Positions 27,428 to 38,039 of a DNA stretch of 64,000 bases are shown here, one piece after another. A program made the position numbers and the translations under genes. Under the pieces are notes generated by a model. That model had not been told where the DNA came from. It did no database searches and saw nothing but the letters and a program-made list of their open reading frames with translations. The stretch covers positions 62,001 through 126,000 of the forward strand of contig JAQOXP010000054.1 in NCBI GenBank assembly GCA_037013685.1, given 5' to 3'. Numbering within the stretch: position 1 is the first letter of the stretch; the number at the start of each line of letters is the position of its first letter. Source of the stretch: Acridotheres tristis (lineage: Eukaryota > Chordata > Aves > Passeriformes > Sturnidae).

Positions 27428-28690
27428 CACACCCCCCAAAAAAATACACAAAATACCCCCAAAAAATACCCCAAAAAACCCCAAAATCCACCCAAAAAAT
27501 ACCCTAAATACCCCAAAAATCCACCCAAAATATTCCCAAAATACCCCAAAAATCCACCCAAAATACCCCCAAATCCACCCAAAATATTCCCAAAAAACCC
27601 CCAAAATCCACCCAAAAATACCCTCCAAAAATCCACCCAAAATATTCCCCCAAAAAAACCCAAAAAACCCCCAAAATCCACCCCAAAAATATTCCCAAAA
27701 ATACCCCAAAAATCCACCCAAAAAAACTCCAAAATCCACCCAAAATATTCCCCCCAAAAAAACCCCAAAATCCACCCAAAAATACCCCAAAAATCCACCC
27801 AAAAATACCCCAAAAATCCACCCAAAATATTCCCCCCAAAAAACCCCCAAAAAAACCCAAAATCCACCCAAAAATACCCCAAAAATCCACCCAAAATATT
27901 CCCCCCAAAAAAACCCAAAAAACCCCAAAATCCACCCAAAAAATATTCCCAAAAATACCCCAAAATCCACCCAAAATATTCCCCAAAAAAAACCCCAAAA
28001 AAACCCCCAAAATCCACCCAAAAATACCCCAAAAATCCACCCAAAATATTCCCAAAAAAAACCCCAAAATCCACCCAAAAATACCCCAAAAATCCACCCA
28101 AAAATATTCCCAAAATACCCCAAATTCCACCCAAAATACCCCCAAATCCACCCAAAATATTCCCAAAAAAAACCCCCCAAAATCCACCCAAAAATACCCT
28201 CAAAAAATCCACCCAAAATATTCCCCAGAAAAACCCAAAACCCCCCCCAAAATCCACCCAAAAATACCCCAAAATCCACCCAAAATATTCCCAAAAAAAA
28301 CCCCAAAAAACCCCCAAAATCCACCCAAAAAATACCCCAAAAATCCACCCCAAAATATTCCCAAAATACCACAAAAATCCACCCCAAAATATTCCCAAAA
28401 TAGCACAAAATCCACCGAAAAATACCCCCAAAAAATGCCCCAAAAATCCACCCAAGAAAACCCCAAAATATTCCCAAAAATCCACCCAAAAATATTCCCA
28501 AAATACCCCAAAAATCCACCCCCAAAAATACCCCAAATACCCCAAAAATCCACCCAAAAATACCCCCAAAAAAACCCCAAATACCCCAAAATATCCCCAA
28601 AAATCCACACAAAATCCCCAAAAATCCCCCTAAAAATCCACCCCAAAATATCCCAAAAATATCCCAAAAATCCCCCCCAAAATCCACGCT
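27428..28690. repeat. RASIP1: RASIP1 3'UTR made of an AAAATCCACCCAAAATATTCC repeat
   Basis: About 60 units of 15-25 bases containing ATCCACCCAAAA and TATTCCC. If the signal at 28742 is used, nearly the whole 3'UTR is this array. Confidence 0.75.
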
Positions 28691-28741
28691 GGGACCCACC
28701 CCCAGTGCTGGGGGAGGGGTCCCCGTGTGCGACCCCCCCCC

Positions 28742-28747
28742 AATAAA
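28742..28747 (+). terminator. RASIP1: RASIP1 polyadenylation signal
   Basis: AATAAA after the repeat array, about 1.3 kb past the stop, followed by GT-rich DNA. Confidence 0.75.
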
Positions 28748-28769
28748 AACGTGACGGCGACATCGGAGT

Positions 28770-29270
28770 GTGACCCTGGGGGGGGGGAGGGGGGCGATTT
28801 TGGGAGTCCCGGGGGGGATTTGGGGGGTCCCGGGAAAATTTTGGGGATTCCTGGGGGGTTTTGGGGGGTCCCGGGGGAGATTTTGGGGGTCCCGGGGGAG
28901 ATTTTGGGGGTCCTGGGGGGATTTTTTGGGGGTCGCGGGGGGATTTGGGGATTCCTCGGGGTGTTTTGGGGATTCCTGGGGGGATTTTTGGGGGGTCCCG
29001 GGGGATTCTGGGGATTCCTCGGGGGGTTTTGGGGGGTCCCAGGGGGAGGGTTTGGGATTCCTGGGGGGGGTTGTTGGGGGGTCCCGGGGGGATTTTGGGG
29101 GGTCCCGGGGGGGGTTTTGGGGGGGGTCCCGGGGGGGATTTTGGGGGTCCCGGGGGGGATTTTTGGGGGGGGTCCCGGGGGGGATTTGGGGATTCCTGGG
29201 GGATTTTTGGGGGGTCCCGGGGGGGATTTTGGGGCAGGACCCCTCCCCCAATAACGCCAGGCCCGGGGTG
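28770..29270. repeat. GGGGGTCCCGGGGGGATTTT repeat between RASIP1 and IZUMO1
   Basis: About 22 units of 20-26 bases. It separates the two convergent 3' ends by only about 0.5 kb. No exon was found. Confidence 0.85.
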
Positions 29271-29292
29271 GGGGTGTGGGGGGGGTCACTCC

Positions 29293-29298
29293 TTTATT
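29293..29298 (-). terminator. IZUMO1: IZUMO1 polyadenylation signal overlapping the stop codon
   Basis: On the - strand the end reads CCC AAA TAA AGG. The TAA stop (29296-29294) lies inside AATAAA (29298-29293). No other stop or signal is needed, so the 3'UTR would be only some 15-30 bases. Confidence 0.75.
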
Positions 29299-29345
29299 TG
29301 GGGGGCTCCTCCTCCTGCCGGGGGTCCCCGCGCCGGAAGCAGAAC
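29294..29345 (-). CDS. IZUMO1: IZUMO1 coding exon 9 (cytoplasmic tail) and stop
   Basis: Completes W, then FCFRRGDPRQEEEPPK and TAA. The tail is much shorter than in human. Confidence 0.88.
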
Positions 29346-32300
29346 CTGGGGGAGGGGTCCCGGAAATGGGGGGGGGGGGCTTCTTCTCTGCCCCTCCCCC
29401 CCCAAAAATTCCACCAATACACCCCCCCCCAAAATCCCCCCCCCAAACCCCCCAAAATTCCCCCTCGGGATCCCAAAAATCCCTCCCGAGACCCCCAAAA
29501 TTATCCCAAAATCCCCCCAGGACCCCCCCAAAATCCTCCCGGGACCCCCAAAATCCCCCCAGGACCCCCCCAAAATCCCCCCGGGATCCCCAAAATCCCC
29601 CCAGGACCCCCCAAAAATCCTCCCGGGACCCCCAAAATTCTCCCACAATCCCCCCTGGGACTCCCAAAATCCCCTCGGGACCCCCAAAATTCTCCCCAAA
29701 TCTCCCCTGGAACCCCCAAAATCCCCCCAGAACCCCCCCCCCCCAATCCTCCCCAGACCCCCAAAATTCTCCCAAAATCCCCCTGGGACCCCCCAAAATC
29801 CTCCCCGAGACCCCCAAAATTCTCCCAAAATCCCCCCAAGACCCCCCAAAAATCTCCCCAAGACCCCCCAAAAATCCCCCCGGGACCCCCAAAATTCCCC
29901 CAAATTCCCCCCTGGGACCCCCAAAGTCCTCCTAAATCCTCCTGGGATCCCCAAAATCCCCCCAGGGACCCCCCAAAATCCCCCCGGGACCCCCAAAATT
30001 CTCCCACAATCCCCATTGGGACCCCCTAAAATCCTCCCCGGGACCCCCAAAATTCTCCCAAAATCCCTTCTGGGACCCCCAAAATCCCCCCAAGACCCCC
30101 CAAAAATCCCCCCTGGGACTCCCAAAATCCCCTCGGGACCCCCAAAATTCCCCCAAATCCCCCCCTGGGACCCCCAAAATCCTCTCGGAACCCCCAAAAT
30201 TCTCCCCAAATACCCTCCGAGACCCCCAAAATTCTTCCAAAATCCCCCCGGGACCCCCCAGAATCCCCCAAAATCCCCCTGGGATCCCCAAAATCCCCCC
30301 AGGGACCCCCCCCCCAATCCTCCCCAGACCCCCAAAATTCTCCCAAAATCCCCCTGGGACCCCCCAAATTCCCCCGGGACCCCCCAGAATCCCCCCGGGA
30401 CCCCCAGAATCCCCCCGGGACCCCCCAAAATCCCCCCCGGGACCCCCAAAATCCCCCCGGGACCCCCCAGAATCCCCCCCGGGACCCCCAGAATCCCCCC
30501 GGGACCCCCCAGAATCCCCCCGGGACCCCCCAAAATCCCCCTCCCGGGGCTCACCAGGCGATGCCCGCGGCCACCAGCCCTGTCGCGACAGTCGTGACCG
30601 CGATGGCGGCGACGGCGGCCGGGGGGAGCCCCCCGGGGGGGGCGCGGGGAGGGGGCGACGCCTCGCCCGGGACCCTCGGGGCGGGCAGGACTGCGGGGGG
30701 GGGGCGGCGTTAATTTGGGGAGGGGGCTTCCGTCATGGGGGGGGGAGGATTTTGGGGGAAATTTTGGGGAATTTGGGGGAATTTTGGGGGGATTTTGGGG
30801 GAAATTTTGGGGGTCATGGGGGGGATTTTGGGGAAATTTTGGGGGTCATGGGGAGGATTTTGGGGAAATTTTGGGGGTCATGGGGAGGATTTTGGGGAAA
30901 TTTTGGGGGTCATGGGGAGGATTTTGGGGTCCCGGGGGGAATTTGGGGGGGATTTTTGGGGGTCCCGGGGGGATTTTTTTGGGGGGGGGGGGGTTTCAGT
31001 TCCCCAGCTCCCTTCGGGCACATTTTGGGATATTTGGGAATATTTTGCGGTACTTTGGGATATTTTGGGGCTATTTCGGGGATATTTTGGGGATATTTTT
31101 GAGATTTTTAAGGGATTTTTAGGGAATATTTCGGGAATGTTTCGGAGATATTTTGGGGATTTTTAGGGGATGTTTCGGGAACATTTCGGGAATTTTTAGG
31201 GAATATTCAGGGGATATTCCGGGAATTTTTAGGGAATATTTCGGGAATATTCCGGGGATTTTTAGGACATATTTCGGGAATATTTCGGGAATATTTCGGG
31301 AATATTCCGGGAATTTTTAGGGAATATTTCGGGAATTTTTAGGGAATATTCCGGGAATTTTTAGGGAATATTCCGGGGATATTCCGGGATTTTTTAGGGA
31401 ATATTTCGGGAATATTCCGGGATTTTTTAGGGAATATTTCGGGAATATTTCGGGAATTTTTAGGGAATATTTCGGGGATATTCCGGGAATTTTTAGGGAA
31501 TATTTAGGGAACATTTCGGGGATTTTTAGGGAATATTTCGGGAATATTTCGGGAATATTCCGGGGATTTTTAGGGAATATTCCGGGAATTTTTAGGGAAT
31601 ATTTCGGGGATATTCCGGGGATTTTTAGGGAATATTTCGGGAATATTTCGGGAATATTCCGGGGATTTTTAGGGAAGATTCCGGGGATATTCCGGGGATT
31701 TCTAGGGAATATTTAGGACATATTTCGGGATTATTTCGGGAATATTCCGGGGATATTCCGGGGATTTCTAGGGAATATTTAGGACATATTTCGGGAATTT
31801 TTAGGGAATATTCCGGGGATTTCTAGGGAATATTTAGGACATATTTCGGGATTATTTCGGGGGACATTGCGGGCTCTCACCGGTGACATTGAAGCGCAGT
31901 TCCGAGCCCACCGTCCCGCCCGGGCCCCTCATTTGGCAGCGGTACCGCCCGGCCTGAGCCGCCCCCGCCTCCTCCCAGAGCAGCAGCGCCTCGGGGCCGC
32001 TCCGCAGGAGCCGCTCGGCGGGCGGGGGGCGCGAGGGACCCCCGGCAAACGCCCCCCGAATTTGGGGAGGGGGCTCGGGGCGCTGCGGAACCTCCTCGGC
32101 CGGTGCCAGGCTCTGGAAAGGAGCGGGAGAAAAAAAAGGGGATTTTTTTTTTGGGGGGGGGTTTTTTTTTGGGTGTGTGTGTGTGGGGAGGATTTGGGGG
32201 TCCCGGCCGGAATTTGGGGAGGGGTCGCGGTTACCCGGTAGAAGCTGTAGGTTTTGGTGCCGTGGGACGCCCCGTGCCAGGGCAGGGCGCAGTCCAGCAC

Positions 32301-35300
32301 CAGCTCCTGGCCCTGCTCCACCCACAGCTGCCGCACTTGGGGGGTGGGGGAGGGAAAAAAGGGGCTGAGACCTCTCCCCAAATTCATCCCCACCCCCCCC
32401 AATCCCCCGTTTAGGAACTACGCCACGCCCCCTCCCCAAATTGTCCCGCTGGGATCTCTGCGCCGTCCTGATATAACCTCACAAAAATCCCACAGAGACC
32501 CCCCCCAAAAATCCACTCAGGATCCCCCAAAAATCCCACAGAGACCCCCCCCCCCAAAAATCCACTCAGGACCCCCCAAAATCCCACAGAGACCCCCCCA
32601 AAAAATCCACTCAGGATCCCCCAAAATCCCACAGAGACCCCCCCCAAAAATCCACTCAGGATCCCCCAAAATCCCACAGAGACCCCCCCAAAAATCCCCC
32701 AGAGACCCCCCTAAAAATCCCACAGAGAGCCCTCAAAAATCCCCCCGGGATCCCCCAAAAATCCCTCAGAGAGACCCCCCAAAATTCCCCCCGAGACCTC
32801 CCCCAAAATCCACTCGAGACCCCCCAAAAAAATCCCACAGAGACCCCCCAAAAAAATCCCACAGAGATCCCCCCAAAAATCCACTCGAGACCCCCCAAAA
32901 TCCCCTCAGGACCCCCAAAAATCCCCCCGGGATCCCCCCAAATCCCCTCAAGATTCCTAAAACTCCCCTCGGGACCCCCCAGAACCCCCCCGGAACCCCC
33001 CAAAATCCCCTCAGGATTGCCAAAATCCCCCTCAGGACACCCCAAAATCCCTTCAGGACCCCCCAAAACCCCCCCGGGACCCCCAAAGTCGCCCCCTACC
33101 CCCGCAATCCACGCCCCTGTTGCAGGCGAAGCGGGTGAGGTTGCAGAAGATGCACTCGATCCAAATCACCTCCATCCGCCCTGGGGGGATTTTGGGGGGT
33201 TTTGGGGGGTTTTGGGGTCACCCGCGAGGGGGTCCGGACCCCCAAAGTCCGCCCCCAAATCCCCCCGGACCCCCCAAATCCCCCCGACCCCGCTTACCGC
33301 ATTTATTGGGGCAATAAACTGTGAAAAAACAAAACATGGGGGGGAAAAAATGGGGTTAAAAAAGGGAATTTTGGGGGGTGGGATTTGGGGTTTTGGGGGG
33401 TCCCAGAGGGGTTTTTGGGGGTCCCAGAGGGGTTTTTTTTTGGGATCCCAGAGGGGTTTTGGGGGTCTCAGGGGGGTTTTGGGGGAGTCCCAGAAGGGTT
33501 TTGGGGTTTTCCAGGGGGTTTTTGGGGGGTCTCAGAGGGATTTTTGGGGGTGCCAAGGGGGTTTTTGGGGGTCTCAGAGCTGAGTTTGGGGGGTTCCAGA
33601 GGGATTTCGGGGGGTCCCAGGGGGTTTTTGGGGGATCTCAGAGGGATTTTTGGGTTTCCCAGGGGCTCTTAGGGGGAATCCCAGAGGAGTTTTTGGGGTC
33701 CCAGAGGGGATTTTTGGGGGGGGTCCCAGAGGAATTTTGGGATTTTCCAGGGGGGGGATTTTTGGGGAGGGTTTCGGGGGGTTCCGAGGGCGAATTTCGG
33801 GGGGGATTTTGGGGGGTCCCGGCGCCCACCCTGGCTCTGGAAGCGCCTCATGAGCCGCTCGAAATCCTCCTTGATCTCGCGCATGGTCCAGAGCATCTCC
33901 TGGTAAATCTGCTCGCCTGGGGGAAGATTTGGGGAAATTTTGGGGAATTTTGGGAATTTTGGGGGAGTCTCGGGGGGTGGGGAGGGGTCCCCCCCCCCAT
34001 TGCGGGTCTGGAGTTAATGAGACCGAAAGAAACGCGAAAAATGAGATTAAAATCCCAAAAAACGACCCTAAATATCCCAAAAAACGACCCCAAAAAGACC
34101 CTAAAAATCCCCAAAAACGACCCCAGAAATCCCCCAAAAACGACCCCAAAAATCCCCCCAAAACGACCCTAAATATAAAAAAAAATGACCCCCAAAATCC
34201 CCCAAAACGACCCCAAAAATCCCAAAAAAACGACCCCCAAAAATCCCAGTCAGTGACCCAATAAAGCCCCAATTAACCTCATTAACCTCCAGAATTAACG
34301 ACCTAATAAGGCCCAATAAAAACCCAATTAAGCCTCAATGAATCCCCACAAATGACCCAATTAAGCCCAAATAAAAACCCCAATTAAACCCCAATAAAAA
34401 CCCCAATCAAACCCCAGTAAAAACCCCTCAAAATGACCCAATTAAACCCCAATAAAAACCCCAATTAAACCCCTAAAATGACCTAATTAAGCCCAAATAA
34501 AAACCCCAATTAAACCTCAATGAATCCCCACAAGTGACCTAATTAAGCCCAAATAAAAACCCCAATTAAACCCCAATAAAACCCCTAAAATGACCCAATT
34601 AAGCCCCTCAAAATGACCCAATTAAACCCTAATAAAATCCCTAAAGTGACCCAATTAAACCCCAATAAAAACCCCAATTAAACCCCAATAAAACCTCTAA
34701 AATGACCCAATTAAATCCCAATCAAACCCCAATCAAAACCCAATTAACCCTCAATAAAACCCCTCAAAATGACCCAATCAAACCCCAATAAAAACCCAAT
34801 TAAACCCAAATAAAAACCCCAATTAAACCCCAATAAAAACCCCAATTAGCCCCCAATAAAACCCCTCAAAATGACCCAATAAAAACCCAATTAACCCAAA
34901 TTAAGCCCATTAAGCCCCCGGGGGATTTTTGGGGTGCATTTTTTGGGGGTCACCTCGGATATCCTGGGCCATGACCTTGGTCAGGGTCCGGCGGAATTGG
35001 ATCGAGGCTTCGTCCAGGGTGGCCTGGTCTGGGGGGGCCGGGGGGGGTCACGGGGGGTCCCCAAAAATTCCCCCAGACCCCCCTCAAATCCCCCCAGACC
35101 CCCCCCTCAAATCCCCCCTCAAATCCCCCCCCAAATCCCCCCGCCCCCCTGCGGGTTTTGGGATTAATTTCGGGGGGATTTGAGGAGGTTTTTGGGGTCC
35201 TCGAGGTGAATTTGGGATTTTTAGGGCAGGTTAAAGGGAATTTGGGGAGGGGTCTCCTCACTGACCGATCACCCCCATGAGAGTTCGGAGATGATTTGGG

Positions 35301-36509
35301 GGGTCCCAGAGGGGAAATTTGGGGTCCCGGAAAGGGGGAGATTTTTGGATCCAGGGATGAATTTGGGATTTTCAGGGACAGGTTGAAGGTAATTTGGGGA
35401 GGGGTCTCCTCACTGACCGATCACCCCCATGAAGGTCTCGGGGAGGATTTGGGGGGTCCCAGAGGGGGAATTTGGGAGGATTTGGGATCTCAGGGAGGGA
35501 ATTTGGGAGGATTTGGGGTCCCGGGGAGGGAATTTGGGATTTTCAGGGACAGGTTTATCAGAATTTGGGGAGGGGTCTCTCACTGACCGATCACCCCCAT
35601 GAGAGTTCGGGGATGATTTGGGGGGTCCCAGAGTGGGAATTTGGGGTCCCGGAAAGGGGGAGATTTTTGGATCCAGGGGTGAATTTGGGATTTTCAGGGA
35701 CAGGTTGAAGGTAATTTGGGGAGGGGTCTCTCACTGACCGATCACCCCCATGAAGGTCTCGGGGAGGATTTGGGGGATCCCAGGGGGGGAATTTGGGAGG
35801 ATTTGGGGAGGATTTTGGGGTCCCGGGGAAGGGTTTTTGGATCCCCGGGTGAATTTGGGATTTTCAGAGCAGGTTTATCAGAATTTGGGGAGGGGTCTCC
35901 TCACTGACCGATCACCCCCATGAAGGTCTCGGGGGGATTTGGGGGGTCCCAGAGGGGGAATCTGGGAGGATTTGGGATCCCAGGGAGGGAATTTGGGATT
36001 TTCAGGGACAGGTTTATCAGAATTTGGGGAGGGGTCTCCTCACTGACCGATCACCCCCATGAAGGTCTCGGGGGGGATTTGGGGGGTCCCAGAGGGGGAA
36101 TTTGGGAGGATTTGGGGGGTCCCAGAGGGGGAATTTGGGAGGATTTGGGATCTCAGGGAGGGAATTTGGGAGGATTTGGGGTCCCCGGCTGAATTTGGGA
36201 TTTTCAGAGCAGGTTTATCAGAATTTGGGGAGGGGTCTCTCACTGACCGATGACCCCCATGAAGGTCTGGGGGTCCCTGGGCAGGCGGGCGAGCCCCAGG
36301 ACCCCCCTGAGCACGAGGGTCCCGAGGCGGCCCCTCATGGCGGGCTCGCCGGGCATGGCCCGGGCCAGGAACGGCCCCAGCAGCTCGCCCAGAGCCGCCC
36401 CCGCCGCGGGGTCGCACAGGACGCAGCCCCGGACCCCCGGAGGGACCCCCGGGACCCCCGGGCCGAACCACAGAGCCCCGAGCAGCGGCCAGAGCAGCGC
36501 CCCCCGCAT
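29294..36509 (-). CDS. IZUMO1: IZUMO1, sperm-egg fusion protein (complete)
   Basis: Sperm acrosomal membrane protein needed for gamete adhesion, with an Izumo domain, an Ig-like domain and one membrane span. Coding exons in transcript order: 36509-36248, 35028-34954, 33916-33830, 33318-33298, 33180-33100, 32335-32235, 32112-31881, 30690-30555 and 29345-29294. All phases match and the total is 348 residues (human 350). It has a leader, then CVLCDP (human CVICDP), FMGVIDQATL (human YMGVVDEATL), VYCPNKCG (human AYCPNKCG), cysteines spaced like human (CIFC, AC, DCG), Ig cysteines C191 and C268 in LVLDC and GRYRC, the sequon NVT, a Val/Ala-rich span and a basic CFRRG tail. The gene is convergent with RASIP1. 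Confidence 0.93.
29350..31860. repeat. IZUMO1 introns 7 and 8 repeats (around coding exon 8)
   Basis: Positions 29400-30540 are GGGACCCCCAAAATCCCCCC units. Coding exon 8 (30555-30690) lies between. Positions 30730-30990 are GGGGAAATTTTGGGGGTCAT units. Positions 31020-31860 are AT-richer GGAATATTTCGGGAATTTTT and AGGGAATATTCCGG units. Confidence 0.85.
30555..30690 (-). CDS. IZUMO1: IZUMO1 coding exon 8 (membrane span)
   Basis: Starts VLP, as in human, then a Pro/Arg-rich stalk and the span AAVAAIAVTTVATGLVAAGI. Donor GTGAGC. Confidence 0.9.
31881..32112 (-). CDS. IZUMO1: IZUMO1 coding exon 7 (Ig domain, second half)
   Basis: Proline-rich insert, then AQAGRYRCQ (human EDAGSYRCE) and LRFNVT. 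Donor GTGAGA. Confidence 0.92.
32235..32335 (-). CDS. IZUMO1: IZUMO1 coding exon 6 (Ig domain, first half)
   Basis: Encodes LVLDCALPWHGASHGTKTYS and FYR (human ILDCELNWHQASEG...YSFYR). Acceptor CCCAAG, donor GTAACC. Confidence 0.93.
32470..33085. repeat. AAAATCCCACAGAGACCCCC repeat, IZUMO1 intron 5
   Basis: About 25 units of 20-25 bases, changing to CCCTCAGGACCCCC variants near exon 5. Confidence 0.85.
33100..33180 (-). CDS. IZUMO1: IZUMO1 coding exon 5 (cysteine-rich hinge)
   Basis: Encodes MEVIWIECIFCNLTRFACNR and GVDCG. It has a possible N-glycosylation sequon, NLT. Donor GTAGGG. Confidence 0.92.
33298..33318 (-). CDS. IZUMO1: IZUMO1 coding exon 4 (21-base microexon)
   Basis: Encodes VYCPNKC between TTTTCACAG and GTAAGC. 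The conserved CPNKC hinge motif makes it certain despite its size. Confidence 0.93.
33355..33825. repeat. GGGTCCCAGAGGGGTTTTTGG repeat, IZUMO1 intron 3
   Basis: About 18 units of 20-27 bases between exons 4 and 3. Confidence 0.85.
33830..33916 (-). CDS. IZUMO1: IZUMO1 coding exon 3
   Basis: Encodes EMLWTMREIKEDFERLMRRF (human [20 protein letters not shown]). Phase 1 at both ends. Confidence 0.92.
34020..34925. repeat. CCCCAATTAAACCCCAATAAA repeat, IZUMO1 intron 2
   Basis: Positions 34020-34250 are AAACGACCCCAAAAATCCC units. Positions 34255-34920 are AT-rich CCAATTAA and CCAATAAAAA units, which hold many AATAAA look-alikes on the + strand. Confidence 0.85.
34954..35028 (-). CDS. IZUMO1: IZUMO1 coding exon 2
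   Basis: Encodes DQATLDEASIQFRRTLTKVM. Phase 1 at both ends. Acceptor CCCCCAG, donor GTGACC. Confidence 0.92.
35160..36240. repeat. 140-200 base repeat carrying the IZUMO1 exon 1 donor
   Basis: Six units, each with CACTGACCGATCACCCCCAT on the + strand: the end of exon 1 plus the donor GTCAGTGAG read on the - strand. Decoy donors fall at 35265, 35417, 35587, 35738, 35908 and 36047; the real one is at 36247. Confidence 0.9.
36248..36509 (-). CDS. IZUMO1: IZUMO1 coding exon 1 (signal peptide)
   Basis: ATG at 36509-36507 is the only upstream in-frame start. The hydrophobic leader GALLWPLLGALWF comes before CVLCDP. The donor GTCAGT is followed by an in-frame TGA. Six more copies of this exon end and donor lie in the intron. 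Confidence 0.92.
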
Positions 36510-36539
36510 CCCGCACCGAGCCCTGGGGGATGTGGGGGC

Positions 36540-37660
36540 GATTTTTGGGGGGTCCCGAGGGGGTTTGGGGCCGGTAACGGGCGGGGAAACGGCGGTAACG
36601 GCGATTTGGGGGGCCCCGAGGGGGTTTAGGGGTAAGGGGGGAGGATTTGGGGGGTCCCGAGGGGGTTTAGGGGTAAAGGGGGGGGCGATTTGGGGGGTCC
36701 CGAGGGGGTTTAGGGGTAAAGGGGGAGGATTTGGGGGGTCCCGAGGGGGTTTAGGGGTAAGGGGGGAGGATTTGGGGGGTCCCGAGGGGTTTAGGGGTAA
36801 AGGGGGGGGGGATTTGGGGGTCCCGAGGGGGTTTAGGGGTAAGGGCGGGGCTTTGGGGGGTCCCGAGAGGGGGTTTAGGGGTAAAGGGGGGATTTGGGGG
36901 GTCCCGGGGGGGTTTAGGGGTAAGGGCGGGGATTTGGGGGGTCCCGAGGGGGTTTAGGGGTAAAGGGGGGGGATTTGGGGGGTCCCGAGGGGGTTTAGGG
37001 GTAAGGGGGGGGATTTGGGGGGTCCCGAGGGGGTTTAGGGGTAAAGGGGGGGAGGATTTGGGGGGTCCCGAGGGGGTTTAGGGGGTTTGGGAGGGGGTCT
37101 AGAAGAAGATTTAGAGGTTTGGGGGGGTCTAGAAGGGAATTTCGAGGTTATTTTGGGGTGTCCTGAGGGGGTTTAGGGGTAAGGGGGGGGATTTGGGGGG
37201 GTCCTGAGGGGGTTTAGGGCGTTTGGGAGGGGGTCTAGAAGGAGATTTAGGGGTTTGGGAGGGTCTAGAAGGGAATTTTGGGATTTGGGGGGAGGATTTT
37301 GGGGGGTCCCGAGGGGGTTTAGGGGGGTCTAGAAGGGGATTTAGGGGTTGAGGGCGTTGGGAGGGGGATTTGGGGGGTCCTGAGGGGATTTAGGGGGTTT
37401 GGGGGGGGGGTTAGAAGGAGATTTAGGGGTAAGGGGGAGGATTTGGGGGGTCCTGAGGGGGTTTAGGGGGATGTAGAAGGAAATTTAGGGGGTTGGGGAG
37501 AGGATTTTGGGAGTCCCGAGGGGACTTAGGGGATTTCGGGGGGGTCTAGAAAGGAATTTTGGGGTCCTCGGGGGGGCTTTAAGGTTTGTGGGAAGGGGAT
37601 TTTGGGGTCCTGGAAGGAATTGGGGGGCCCGGAGGGGTTTAGGGTGTGCGGGAAGGGGAT
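36540..37660. repeat. GGGGTCCCGAGGGGGTTTAGG minisatellite upstream of IZUMO1
   Basis: About 22 units of 38-45 bases (GATTTGGGGGGTCCCGAGGG, then GGTTTAGGGGTAA). No promoter element for IZUMO1 could be picked out of it. Confidence 0.85.
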
Positions 37661-37679
37661 TTTGGGGTGCTTTGGGATG

Positions 37680-37800
37680 GGTAGCAGTGAATAACTGCGA
37701 TTTTGGGGTGAATTACTGCGATTTTGGGGTGAGTAACTGCGATTTTGGGGTGAATTACTGCGATTTTGGGGTGAATTACTGCGATTTTGGGGGTCGCGGG
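37680..37800. repeat. GAATTACTGCGATTTTGGGGT repeat
   Basis: Five copies of a 21-base unit. Confidence 0.8.
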
Positions 37801-38039
37801 GAAGTTCGGGGGCTGTGGGGAGGATCCCGGAGGGGCTCGGGGTCGGTAACGGCCGGAGCCACCCGGAAACGGAGACTCTGGGGAGGAGCGGCGGATTTGG
37901 GGTGGATTTGAGGCGAATTTCTGGGATTGAGGGTGAATTTCTGAGATTCTGGGTGGGTTTGGGGCGGATTTTGGGGCGAATTTCGAGGATTTTTGGGGCG
38001 AATTTCGGCGATTTTTGGGTCGCTGCCGGCGCTCCCCTC

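Noticed and set aside
27173..29251. 692-codon open frame on the - strand (GWILGVFW-type)
   Set aside because: Antisense translation of the RASIP1 3'UTR repeat and last exon; no conserved residues.
34255..34920. Polyadenylation signals (many AATAAA) on the + strand
   Set aside because: They are part of an intronic CCCCAATAAAA repeat in IZUMO1, with no + strand gene ending there.
36600..37500. Interstitial telomere repeat (TTTAGGGG)
   Set aside because: The unit is 38-45 bases and TTTAGGGG is only a part of it. No run of TTAGGG exists.
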